DNA of 64,000 bases from Larkinella knui (GTDB lineage Bacteria; Bacteroidota; Bacteroidia; Cytophagales; Spirosomataceae), in assembly GCF_003858645.1 (NCBI RefSeq), contig NZ_RQJP01000008.1:62001-126000 (forward strand), written 5' to 3'. Below, piece after piece: positions 18,301 to 26,223 of the stretch. The position numbers and the translations under genes are program-made. Below the pieces are notes generated by a model that did no database searches, had not been told where the DNA came from, and worked only from the letters and a program-made list of their open reading frames with translations. Within the stretch, counting starts at the first letter, position 1, and every line of letters begins with the position of its first letter.

Positions 18301-19149
18301 CTATTCATCCGCTTCCTGATGACGTAATTCGTGGTACGTTTCTTCGTCCATACCGAGTTTCCAGTAGGCCACCGCGTGTAACTCATGGTTGGCCAGTTGG
18401 TACGTTGTGCGCAAATAGGTGCGGATTTCTTTGGCCGCCGACGATTCCGTAGCTACCCACACAAAGCGGCTTTCCGAACGGCCATCCGGCAAGTCCGCCG
18501 AACGAATGGCGTCCTGTAAAACTGTACCTTTTCCGGCTTCAACGCCGTTTCGATGCAGCCAGCGGAGTTCAATACCGGCTTCAAAATCAAGAACTTGCTC
18601 CTCGCCTGCGTCCGGGATTTCGATCAAGGCCAGCCCCCGGGCCGAAGCGGGCAAGCGTTCCAGAATGGCGCTAATGGCCGGTAAGGCCGTCTGGTCGCCC
18701 GCCAGCAGATACCACTGCGCTTCCCGATACGGCATTCCGGGCCGCAGCGCAACGCCCAGGTAATCGCCCACTCGCACATTCGTGGCCCAGGCCGACGCAG
18801 GGCCTTCATCGCCGTGAAGAATGAAATCAATGGACAGTTCACCCGTTTCCGCATCAAAATGACGTAAGGTGTAGGTTCGCACCGTCGGGCGTTCGTGTTC
18901 GGGTGGCGGAATGGGCCGACCGCCTTCGCCGATGGTGGGGAACACCGGTTTGAGCTGCCCCGGCTGAGGAATCAAAACTTTCAGGTGTATACCGGGCGTC
19001 AGACCGGGCGTTCCAATCAGGTCTTTTGCCACAAACAGAACCCGTCGCATGTGTGGGGTTACGTCGGTAAAAGCGACGACTTGCAGCATTTCGAGCAGAA
19101 TCTGCCGCACGGGTCTTCCGGGGGGCTGGTGGCTTGATTTGGTTTCCAT
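18301..19149 (-). CDS. siderophore-interacting flavoprotein (SIP/ViuB type)
   Basis: 282 residues from the ATG at 19147-19149; a TTG two codons upstream is less likely. N-terminal FAD-binding barrel with VRTYTLRHFDAETGELSIDF, where the RxYT motif binds FAD, followed by LAGDQTALPAISAILERLP, typical of SIP proteins, and a C-terminal KLGMDEETYHELRH tail. Known function: NAD(P)H-dependent reduction of ferric siderophores in the cytoplasm to release iron. No TonB receptor or ferric transporter lies next to it. Confidence 0.9.
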   Translation of the reverse strand: METKSSHQPPGRPVRQILLEMLQVVAFTDVTPHMRRVLFVAKDLIGTPGLTPGIHLKVLIPQPGQLKPVFPTIGEGGRPIPPPEHERPTVRTYTLRHFDAETGELSIDFILHGDEGPASAWATNVRVGDYLGVALRPGMPYREAQWYLLAGDQTALPAISAILERLPASARGLALIEIPDAGEEQVLDFEAGIELRWLHRNGVEAGKGTVLQDAIRSADLPDGRSESRFVWVATESSAAKEIRTYLRTTYQLANHELHAVAYWKLGMDEETYHELRHQEADE

Positions 19150-19224
19150 TGACAATTATTTAGAATAAATCTAAACAGAAGTACAAATAGGATGGGGAGT
19201 TCGTTCCAATACGGCCAGAATTGT

Positions 19225-19256
19225 TGGAAATTTTCAGCCGCTTTCCCTACTTTTAA
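19225..19256 (+). promoter_or_regulatory. candidate promoter for the M20 hydrolase gene
   Basis: TTG at 19225-19227 and TACTTTTA at 19249-19256 (seven of eight to TAnnTTTG), separated by 21 bp and 39 bp ahead of the ATG. It fits Bacteroidota sigma-ABfr spacing. Confidence 0.35.
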
Positions 19257-19295
19257 TGCGCTGGTTTTTGCGCTAAACCCATTTAACCGATTTCC

Positions 19296-20423
19296 ATGTC
19301 AACGCCTTTTATTGACTTCAGACGCGAACTGCACCGTTTTCCGGAACTATCCGGCCAGGAATTTGAAACCCGCAAACGGATAAAAACCGTTGTCAGCCCG
19401 TTTGCTCCGGTCAGGTTGCTCGACGTGGGAAAAACCGGGTTGCTGCTGCAATACGGCCACGAGCAGACCGGGCCGGTTACCCTGATCCGGGCGGATATCG
19501 ATGCGCTACCGATTCAGGAAGTCAATGATTTTGCGCACAAATCCCGCACGGAAGGCGTTTCGCACAAGTGCGGACACGACGGACACGCGGCCATTCTGGT
19601 CCGGCTGGCGGCTCATCTAGCCGAAAAACCGTCGCTGAAAGGCCGGGTTTATCTGCTTTTTCAACCCGCCGAAGAAACCGGAGAAGGTGCCCGGGCCGTT
19701 CTGGACGATCCTGCCTTTGCCAACATCCGCCCCGACCGGGTTTTTGCGTTGCACAACCTGCCCGGTTTTAGTCCGGGAACCATTGTCTGCAAACCTGGCC
19801 CGTTTACGTCATCCGTTCAAACTCTGATTGTGACGTTTACGGGCAAAGTTTCGCATTCGGCGGAACCCGAAAAAGGCATTAATCCGGCTTATCTGATGGC
19901 GGATTTTACCCTGAAAAGTGGGCAACTAGTTAACCCGGACAGTCGATCGGAGGATTTTGCTTTGATCACCCCGGTTTATACCACAATGGGCGAAAAATCG
20001 TATGGGGTATCGGCGGGATACGGCGAGGTTCACCTGACGCTCCGAACCCGCACGAGCCAGACTATGGAACGGTTGACCAATCAACTCCTCAGCCTGCTAG
20101 CCGATCTGAGCGCGGGAACCGGTATCTACATCACAACCGCCATTACCGAAGTTTTTTTTGCCAGCCAGAACCACGCCGATGCGTTTGAGCAAGTCAGAAC
20201 CAGTGCTCTGAAACTTGGGTATGTGTTTACCGAAAAACAGGAGCCGTTCAAATGGGGCGAAGATTTTGGCCTTTTTACGCAACACTACAAAGGCGCGATG
20301 TTTGGCATCGGTGCGGGCGAAACCTCCCCGGCTTTGCACAACGACGACTACGATTTCAACGACGACCTGATCGAACCAGCCGCCCGTCTATTCCTGGAAT
20401 TGATTGACCTTCAGCACGCTTGA
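19296..20423 (+). CDS. M20 family amidohydrolase (N-acyl amino acid hydrolase type)
   Basis: 375 residues, the normal length for the M20D amidohydrolases. Metal-site motifs are present: HRFPELSGQEFET, ADIDALPIQE, SHKCGHDGHAAIL, FQPAEETGEGARA and C-terminal LHNDDYDF. The family hydrolyses N-acetyl or N-acyl amino acids or auxin-type conjugates; the exact substrate is unknown. It is the first gene of a plus-strand block, divergent from the siderophore-interacting gene, and is followed by a long palindrome. Confidence 0.88.
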   Translation: MSTPFIDFRRELHRFPELSGQEFETRKRIKTVVSPFAPVRLLDVGKTGLLLQYGHEQTGPVTLIRADIDALPIQEVNDFAHKSRTEGVSHKCGHDGHAAILVRLAAHLAEKPSLKGRVYLLFQPAEETGEGARAVLDDPAFANIRPDRVFALHNLPGFSPGTIVCKPGPFTSSVQTLIVTFTGKVSHSAEPEKGINPAYLMADFTLKSGQLVNPDSRSEDFALITPVYTTMGEKSYGVSAGYGEVHLTLRTRTSQTMERLTNQLLSLLADLSAGTGIYITTAITEVFFASQNHADAFEQVRTSALKLGYVFTEKQEPFKWGEDFGLFTQHYKGAMFGIGAGETSPALHNDDYDFNDDLIEPAARLFLELIDLQHA

Positions 20424-20437
20424 TGCCGGAAAATTAG

Positions 20438-20542
20438 ATAGGAACACGGATCAGGCGGATGGAACGGACAAATAACTGATCTTAATTTTAATCTGTGCAA
20501 ATCCGTTCAATCCGCCTGATCCGTGTTCCTATCCCATCCCGT
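20438..20542. repeat. long interspersed palindrome (31-bp arms)
   Basis: Left arm 20438-20468 pairs with right arm 20512-20542 with one mismatch; the arms contain CACGGATCAGGCGGAT and its complement. The 43-bp loop holds more direct and inverted echoes of the words CGGA and ATCTGTGCAAAT. It begins 15 bp after the hydrolase stop and has no T run typical of a terminator. The arms are far longer than needed for termination, which points to a dispersed repeat family. Confidence 0.75.
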
Positions 20543-20709
20543 TTTCTTACCGAATACTCAATTCGCCAAGCGCTTATCACCTTTCACTCAATTCTTAGAA
20601 GTAACGGACTGATAACCCTTTAACTTTTGGGAAGTAAAGCCGACGGACCCGAAAGTTCAGGAAGCGGCACGGTTCACCGTTCATTTAATTTCCTCTAAAC
20701 GAAAATAGT

Positions 20710-21588
20710 ATGCTCCGAAAAGTCCTGAAATGGGTCGGCATTGTAGCAGGCAGTGTCATCGTTTTACTGCTTGCTTTTTATGCCTTTGTTTATTTCCAAA
20801 CCGAATCGCGGGCCAACAAAGTGTATGACGTCAACTTGCAGCCGCTAACTATTCCCACCGATTCCGCTTCCTACGCTTTGGGCAAGCACATTGCGGGCAT
20901 CCGGGGTTGCGCGGAATGCCACGATGCCGATTTCGGTGGCAAAGCGTTCTTCGACGCAAGCACACCGATTGGTATTTTGTACTCGTCCAACCTGACCACC
21001 GGAAAAGGCGGGATTTCGTATACTGATCAGGACTGGGTTCGCGCTTTGCGGCACGGTTTGGGAAAAGACCACAAAACGTTGTGGTTCATGCCGTCACCGG
21101 AAGTCAGCGCCCCGCTGTCGAACCGGGATTTGGGCGCGTTGATTTATTACCTGAAGCGTCAGCCACCCGTCGATAAAAGGCATCCGGCCAAAGAAGTGAA
21201 ACCGCTGGGGCGGTTTTTAGCCTTTACCGGAGACTTACCGCTTTTTCCGGCAGAAGTCATCGACCACGAGGCCCAGCCCGCCGAAAACGTACCGGCCGCG
21301 GTGGATGCCGAGTACGGAAAATACCTGGCCGTTACCTGTACCGGTTGCCACGGGGCCAGTTTCAAAGGTGGCCCCGGCCACAGTCCCGGCGAACCGCCTA
21401 TTGCGGACCTGACTCAAACGGGCAACGTTGGAAAATGGACGTCGGACCAGTTTGTTACCGCCATCCGGACGGGCAACACCCCGGATGGGCGCGTGATCAA
21501 CGATTTTATGCCCTGGAAGTATTTCGCCACCGTGTATACCGAGGACGAATTGAAAGCGATTTATTTGTACCTGCACGAATTGAAGTAA
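20710..21588 (+). CDS. membrane-anchored dihaem cytochrome c
   Basis: 292 residues: an N-terminal membrane anchor (residues about 8-28) then two class I cytochrome c domains. Haem-binding CxxCH motifs are CAECH in the first half and CTGCH in the second, each with later Met candidates (FMPSPEV and DFMPWKYF). Such proteins resemble the electron-transfer subunit of periplasmic alcohol/aldehyde dehydrogenases and orphan cytochromes of Cytophagales. No dehydrogenase partner is adjacent. A short hairpin follows the stop codon. Confidence 0.87.
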   Translation: MLRKVLKWVGIVAGSVIVLLLAFYAFVYFQTESRANKVYDVNLQPLTIPTDSASYALGKHIAGIRGCAECHDADFGGKAFFDASTPIGILYSSNLTTGKGGISYTDQDWVRALRHGLGKDHKTLWFMPSPEVSAPLSNRDLGALIYYLKRQPPVDKRHPAKEVKPLGRFLAFTGDLPLFPAEVIDHEAQPAENVPAAVDAEYGKYLAVTCTGCHGASFKGGPGHSPGEPPIADLTQTGNVGKWTSDQFVTAIRTGNTPDGRVINDFMPWKYFATVYTEDELKAIYLYLHELK

Positions 21589-21593
21589 CGACT

Positions 21594-21610
21594 AAAACCG
21601 CTGCGGTTTT
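21594..21610 (+). terminator. weak terminator hairpin after the cytochrome gene
   Basis: AAAACCG (21594-21600), loop CTG, CGGTTTT (21604-21610), then CTTAATTT. The stem is short. Confidence 0.4.
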
Positions 21611-21650
21611 CTTAATTTCGCCGACCTGCACTTGTAAACCCTAAAACCGG

Positions 21651-22187
21651 ATGTTTCTTGATCAACTTCTCCAGTCGGTAGCGGACGCCCGAAACCGCTA
21701 CATCGCTTACGTTCAACAGCTTACAGAAGAACAGGCGCATTGGAAACCCGATGCGGACACCTGGAGCGCCGTGGAAAATACCGAGCATTTGTATTGGGCC
21801 GAACACGGTGGAATTTGGGGCATGTGGAAAATTTTGCAGGCCAAACGGGACGGAAAACCGCCCGTTTACCAGGGCGAGCTTATTCACCGGGGACGCTCGA
21901 TCGAAGAAATCATTGAACGAACCTGGCAACCGAAAGAAGTCGTACCGCCCATTGCCGCGCCCCGCATGGGCGGCTCGGTGGCCTTCTGGCTGGCCGCGCT
22001 GGAGAGTTTGCAGCAGCCGTTGACGAAACTCAGCCACGAGTTGGCCGACGAAGATTTTGAAGCCATCATTCATCCGCACCCGATTTCGGGACCGCTGGAT
22101 ATCGGGCAGCGGTTTGCGTTTCTGCGGTTTCATATCGACCGACACCGGAATCAGGTGGCCGATTTGCGGACGCTGCTGGCGGTTTAG
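21651..22187 (+). CDS. DinB/YfiT family protein
   Basis: 178 residues with the four-helix DinB fold signature: AYVQQLTEEQAHWKPDADTW, the metal His in ENTEHLYWAEHGG, and FHIDRHRNQV near the C-terminus supplying two more ligand His residues. Members are metal-binding thiol-transferases or bacillithiol-S-transferase relatives. BshA (55380) shows that this organism makes bacillithiol, which makes that role plausible here but unproven. Confidence 0.82.
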   Translation: MFLDQLLQSVADARNRYIAYVQQLTEEQAHWKPDADTWSAVENTEHLYWAEHGGIWGMWKILQAKRDGKPPVYQGELIHRGRSIEEIIERTWQPKEVVPPIAAPRMGGSVAFWLAALESLQQPLTKLSHELADEDFEAIIHPHPISGPLDIGQRFAFLRFHIDRHRNQVADLRTLLAV

Positions 22188-22359
22188 CCCAACCCGGTTT
22201 TCGATTTGAGAATGTGTATGCGTTTCCGTAGTCCGGCGAGTTTGATGCCTGAACAGGTCAGTCATCCGGCTTATTGAATTCCGGAAATAGATTTTTAGCC
22301 CTTTGCAGAGAAATAAGCAGCTTCGCCGTATTTTAGCGGCTTAACTGCTAAACCCGATT

Positions 22360-23079
22360 ATGAATTTTCAGATTTTCGCCGACTACGAAACGCTTTCCCG
22401 CCATACAGCCCGGCACATTGCCGACCTGCTAAACCGCAAACCCGATGCTTTAATCTGTGCCGCGTCCGGCGACACACCCGTTGGCACCTACCGTGCGCTC
22501 GTTCAACTGGTAAAAAATGGCGAAACCAGCGTCGACCGCTGCACATTCGTGGGGCTGGACGAGTGGGTCGGTTTGGGACCGGAAAGTGAAGGCAGCTGCG
22601 CAAATTACCTCCAGCGCGAACTCTTCGGGCCGCTCAACATCCAGCCCGGCCAATACCGCCTTTTCGACGCCAAAGCTGACGATCTGGAAGCGGAATGTGA
22701 AGACATGACGCGGTTTGTGGACGAGCGGGGCGGTTTTGATCTCATTCTGGTGGGCGTCGGTCTGAACGGCCACATCGCCTTGAACGAGCCGGGCACGCCG
22801 TTTACCCTGAAAGCCCACGTTTCCGAACTGGCCGAAACGACCATTACGGTCGGGCAGAAGTATTTTTCTACACCGACTCCGCTGACGCTGGGCGTTACAA
22901 CCGGTTTACAACAATTGATGGACGCGCGGGAAGCCATTCTGATTGCCAGCGGCAGCAAGAAAGCGCCGGTGATTAAAACCGCCCTCGAAGGCCCCGTAAC
23001 GGAAGATTTTCCGGCGAGCATTATGCAAACGCACCCGAATGGTTATGTCTGGGTGGATCAGGACGCGGCTGGGGAATAG
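22360..23079 (+). CDS. nagB: glucosamine-6-phosphate deaminase/isomerase, short form
   Basis: 239 residues, the usual stand-alone NagB length. Motifs: CAASGDTPVGTYRAL, FVGLDEWVGL (catalytic Asp), GVGLNGHIALNEPG and SGSKKAPVIKTAL. The product would be fructose-6-P plus ammonia from GlcN6P, or the galactosamine-6-P equivalent (AgaI-like). 6-Phosphogluconolactonase shares the fold, but the NGHIALNEPG block favours NagB. This makes two NagB domains in 21 kb; the other is fused to PIG-L at 1752. It follows DinB by 172 bp and probably has its own promoter. Confidence 0.87.
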   Translation: MNFQIFADYETLSRHTARHIADLLNRKPDALICAASGDTPVGTYRALVQLVKNGETSVDRCTFVGLDEWVGLGPESEGSCANYLQRELFGPLNIQPGQYRLFDAKADDLEAECEDMTRFVDERGGFDLILVGVGLNGHIALNEPGTPFTLKAHVSELAETTITVGQKYFSTPTPLTLGVTTGLQQLMDAREAILIASGSKKAPVIKTALEGPVTEDFPASIMQTHPNGYVWVDQDAAGE

Positions 23080-23080
23080 T

Positions 23081-23269
23081 CTACCTCAGGCTGCGGCTCG
23101 GGTAATGTTGATAATCAACTTCAACCTGACTTATATCCCGTGAAAACAGTTGTTGCACAGCATGAAAGCGGTAAGTTACGACCTGACATTTCATAATGAC
23201 TGCTTGATTCTGCTTTACTAAGTAAAAAGCAATATATAGCAAACTACGAAAGAACGCTATTTTCAGCAT
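23081..23269 (-). CDS. possible small membrane peptide downstream of the thioredoxin gene
   Basis: A 62-residue frame that opens at CAT 23267-23269, one base past the stop codon of the thioredoxin-like gene. It begins MLKIAFFRSLLYIAFYLV, a good hydrophobic start, followed by a polar tail. Nothing similar is recognised. Position supports it; codon usage and the lack of family resemblance do not. It may be chance. Confidence 0.25.
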   Translation of the reverse strand: MLKIAFFRSLLYIAFYLVKQNQAVIMKCQVVTYRFHAVQQLFSRDISQVEVDYQHYPSRSLR

Positions 23270-23270
23270 A

Positions 23271-24452
23271 TTACAGGTTTTTGTCAATCAGCAAAGTGAT
23301 TTTATCTGGTACAAATTCACCCGAATAGATCACTTTGCCGGTTTTATCAAGCAACACCACCACGGGAAAAATGCCAACTCCATAGCGTTTTGCCATGTCC
23401 TGAGCATGGTACAAAAGCGGATAACGGGGCTGGATTTTCTGTTTAAATACCGCAACAATTTCCGGCGAATCGTGCGGATTGATGCCCAGCAACTGGAAGT
23501 TCGTGTTTTTATAGTGGTCAAACAGGGCGTTCAATTTTGGCACGGCTGTCACACAATAGCCACAATTCCGAATCCAGAATTCCAGCAAAACCACCTTCCC
23601 CTTCAACTGATTCAGGGCAATTTCTGTGTTGGTATTAAAAACCGGCAGTTTCCAATCCGGCGCGGTTTGATCCGCCTGAATCAGTTGAAGCTTTTCGTCT
23701 TCCGGATTTACCAGGTTGAAATCGGTCTGGTAACTGGAGTAAAACCAGGAAGAATCGGCCGGTGACGCCGTTTCATCGAGGTACTGAAAGCTGGTTTTCG
23801 TAAAATCCTGGTTGCTGCTGTTCGACTGAATGACTTCAACGGGCAGATGAGTCGCCTTGTCGATTAACAGACGATAGCGAATCGACCGGTCCGCCGTAAT
23901 CGGGCGGTAGGTCCCCAAATAATCGATCACTTTCTGCTTCAGGGCGAAGGAAACGGCATAAAACGATTTCTTATCCACCAGCGTATCCAGCACGGTTTTA
24001 GGAATTGACGGGTCCGCCAGAATCACCGGCAACGCATTGCGGAACGTTACCGGAGAATCATAGAAGAAAGAAAGCGACGCAAAATTCCGGCGTTCCGGTT
24101 TACTGTTCACTCTCAGCGTCTTATTTTTCCGGTCACATTCGAACTTCTCGGAGCCATTGAAAACCGCCAGCACATCCGAATTGCTAAACTGATACCGAAA
24201 GCCCACGGCCGGATCGGCCCAGCTAAAATCCAGGTAACAAATCCCATCCATCTTCTGATGAATGCCCTCCGAAGCGTAATTTAGCTCCCGCCAATACTGG
24301 TAATGCAGCACTTTCCGGTGGCTCAATTGGTCTGAAACCTTGCTCAATACCTGCTCCGCCGAGACGGTTCCGGGTTGTGCAAAAACGGGCATCGCGGATG
24401 CCATTGCCAGAAAAAAAGGCACAAAAAGGGTACTGGAAATCCATGATTTCAT
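23271..24452 (-). CDS. TlpA/ResA-like thioredoxin with N-terminal LolA-like domain
   Basis: 393 residues with a Sec signal ending near AQPGT (residue 25). Residues about 30-235 resemble DUF2092/LolA-like beta domains found with periplasmic thioredoxins. The C-terminal 140 residues are a TlpA/AhpC-TSA-type thioredoxin, QTAPDWKLPVFNTNTEIALN, with active site WIRNCGYCVTAVPKL (CGYC rather than the usual CGPC) and the cis-Pro region GVGIFPVVVLLD. The known role of TlpA proteins is disulfide reduction in the periplasm. It lies 47 bp downstream of the M56 gene on the same strand, in a BlaI-M56-thioredoxin operon. Confidence 0.88.
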   Translation of the reverse strand: MKSWISSTLFVPFFLAMASAMPVFAQPGTVSAEQVLSKVSDQLSHRKVLHYQYWRELNYASEGIHQKMDGICYLDFSWADPAVGFRYQFSNSDVLAVFNGSEKFECDRKNKTLRVNSKPERRNFASLSFFYDSPVTFRNALPVILADPSIPKTVLDTLVDKKSFYAVSFALKQKVIDYLGTYRPITADRSIRYRLLIDKATHLPVEVIQSNSSNQDFTKTSFQYLDETASPADSSWFYSSYQTDFNLVNPEDEKLQLIQADQTAPDWKLPVFNTNTEIALNQLKGKVVLLEFWIRNCGYCVTAVPKLNALFDHYKNTNFQLLGINPHDSPEIVAVFKQKIQPRYPLLYHAQDMAKRYGVGIFPVVVLLDKTGKVIYSGEFVPDKITLLIDKNL

Positions 24453-24499
24453 GCGAGTGAGCCGTAAAATTTGAAGAAGTTAGAGAGGACGAAACGCGT

Positions 24500-25669
24500 T
24501 TATTTTATATTCCCAAGCGGTTTTTCAGCGCGTTCGTTTGGGATAAAATCAGGGGGAGCCAGCGCCAAAATTTTCGCCTGTTCAATCTGGTCGCCATCCA
24601 GTTTTACGTATACATCCATGCCTCTGCCGGCGCTGTTTTTCGAAAAAAGAATCAGTTCGGTCGGCGGGACTTTCCCGGCTTTTCTGCTTTTGAGCCGTAT
24701 TTCCCTGACCAGATTGGCCGTTCCATTGGGCGTATCAACTACGGCCAGCGGGCTTTGCCGGTCAATTAAAAAGTTGCCAAAGGCGGTTTTGGCAGTACCC
24801 AACCGGACTCCGGTTTCACGGGTCGTTTTGGGCAGAATAAGCACCAGCAGAATCACGGGTAACAGGCTATAACTGGCGATACGTTTTCGCGACGACGGCT
24901 CCCGGTTCATCATTCCAATTCGTTTTTTGATCGTTAGCGTCGTGAAATTTATGCCCAAAGCCGCCTTTAATCCACCAACCCGCACCAGCATGTACTGATA
25001 GTTTTTGGAATCCAGACCCGTTTCCAGCATGCGCTGATCGACCCGAAACTCCAGATTTTCTTTAATGGCTTGCCGAATCAACCAACTCGCCGGATTGAAC
25101 CAGAAAAATACCGTGCTCCATTCGGCCAGCAAAACATCCAGCGTGTGCCATTCGGCCACATGGATTTGCTCATGTTGAAGAATCGGAACGAGTTCTTCGT
25201 TCGCATGCCGGGCCGGGTTCAGATAAATGGTTTGCCAGAACGAAAACGGATTGAAATCGTCGCGGACCGCCCGAAACCGGAAGCCCTTATACGAAGTCGG
25301 CTGCGCTTTCCGGTGGAGGTGATACAACGACCCCAACTGCACCGCCAGCCGCAAAGCCATGATGCCAACTCCCGCCCAGAACACGATCAGCACGAGATGC
25401 CAGCTACCCTGCAAAGCGGTTTGCTCCGGAATAGCTGCCAGCACCTCCCAATCCATCGCCCGCTGAATCGGCCCGATCACGGTTGCGTTGCTTTTGGCTA
25501 CGATCGGGAAGTCAATTAGCGGATAGACGACCGAGAAAACCAGACCAAAAAGCAGAAACAGGCGGTTTAAGACGAAAAACGTCAACCGACGAAGCCCGAT
25601 TCGATACCCCAAAAAGAACAGCAACAATGCGGTGTTGGCCTGTAGCAGATAAATCGATAGAGGGGGCAT
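24500..25669 (-). CDS. BlaR1-like M56 membrane metalloprotease
   Basis: 389 residues from the ATG at 25667-25669, one base after the BlaI stop codon; a TTG eight codons upstream inside blaI is possible. Three or four membrane segments, then the zinc site HEQIHVAEWHTLDVLL (HExxH), FFWFNPASWLIRQ and another helix at about residue 280. The C-terminal about 100 periplasmic residues are not the penicillin-binding sensor of classical BlaR1, so the signal differs. By family analogy it cleaves the BlaI-type repressor. It sits in an operon with blaI before and tlpA after. Confidence 0.9.
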   Translation of the reverse strand: MPPLSIYLLQANTALLLFFLGYRIGLRRLTFFVLNRLFLLFGLVFSVVYPLIDFPIVAKSNATVIGPIQRAMDWEVLAAIPEQTALQGSWHLVLIVFWAGVGIMALRLAVQLGSLYHLHRKAQPTSYKGFRFRAVRDDFNPFSFWQTIYLNPARHANEELVPILQHEQIHVAEWHTLDVLLAEWSTVFFWFNPASWLIRQAIKENLEFRVDQRMLETGLDSKNYQYMLVRVGGLKAALGINFTTLTIKKRIGMMNREPSSRKRIASYSLLPVILLVLILPKTTRETGVRLGTAKTAFGNFLIDRQSPLAVVDTPNGTANLVREIRLKSRKAGKVPPTELILFSKNSAGRGMDVYVKLDGDQIEQAKILALAPPDFIPNERAEKPLGNIK

Positions 25670-25670
25670 G

Positions 25671-26036
25671 TCAATCCGGTTTCCGTTTTTCAATCATGTC
25701 AATAATCTCCTTCAATTCATCGGCGCTAATCTGTTTTTCGGTTGCAAAAAACGCCACCAGCTCTTTGAAGGAATTCCTGAAATAATCGCTGACAAATCCG
25801 CTCATGAAGCGCTTCTTATACTCTTCCTCGTCGATGAGCGGTTCATAACGATACGTATTGCCCAGTTTTTCGCTTTTCAGAAATCCCTTCCGTTCCAGAT
25901 TCCGGATCGTGGAAGCCAGCGTGGTGTAGGGCGGACGCGGCTCCGGCAGCTGATCCAGAAAATCTTTGACAAAACCGCCTTTGCTTTTCCAGATGACAAG
26001 CATGGCTTCTTCTTCCTGCGCCGTTAGTTTAGCCAC
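25671..26036 (-). CDS. BlaI/MecI/CopY family repressor
   Basis: 121 residues with a GTG start (CAC at 26034-26036). The Penicillinase_R domain is complete: LTAQEEEAMLVIWKSKGGFV, a DQLPEPRPPYTTLASTIRNL winged helix and the dimerisation region EELVAF. It is the first gene of the blaI-M56-tlpA operon. Palindromic operator candidates abut the start codon at 26041-26076. The protease in the next gene would inactivate it, giving autoregulation. Confidence 0.92.
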   Translation of the reverse strand: MAKLTAQEEEAMLVIWKSKGGFVKDFLDQLPEPRPPYTTLASTIRNLERKGFLKSEKLGNTYRYEPLIDEEEYKKRFMSGFVSDYFRNSFKELVAFFATEKQISADELKEIIDMIEKRKPD

Positions 26037-26040
26037 TATC

Positions 26041-26076
26041 TACGATTTTTTCGTAAATCTACGAAAGTTCCGTAGA
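26041..26076 (-). promoter_or_regulatory. candidate BlaI operators, two palindromes
   Basis: Two adjacent inverted repeats sit within 4 bp of the repressor's start: TACGA-TTTTT-TCGTA (26041-26055) and TCTACG-AAAGTTC-CGTAGA (26058-26076). Both share a TACG half-site, as expected for a dimer that binds twice. The distance from the GTG fits promoter occlusion. Assignment to BlaI is inferred. Confidence 0.6.
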
Positions 26077-26198
26077 CACATGCAAGCAAAATGTCGAAAT
26101 AAAATGATAACCCTGAAAATGATTGGGTTATACTCCGGCTTCAATCGGAATGGCTGAAAAAAACTTCCGGAATGGCAACGATTAAATTGCATGGCGAA

Positions 26199-26218
26199 CC
26201 CCCGGTTTTAACCGGGGG
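26199..26218. repeat. REP-like palindrome CCCCCGGTTTTAACCGGGGG
   Basis: A 20-bp palindrome with a single central mismatch, flanked by ATTAAATT and AATTTAAT, which extend the hairpin. It is the same family as the pair at 3818-3957. It lies 5 bp beyond the stop codon of the repeat protein gene, so it may act as a terminator. Confidence 0.75.
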
Positions 26219-26223
26219 CTAAT

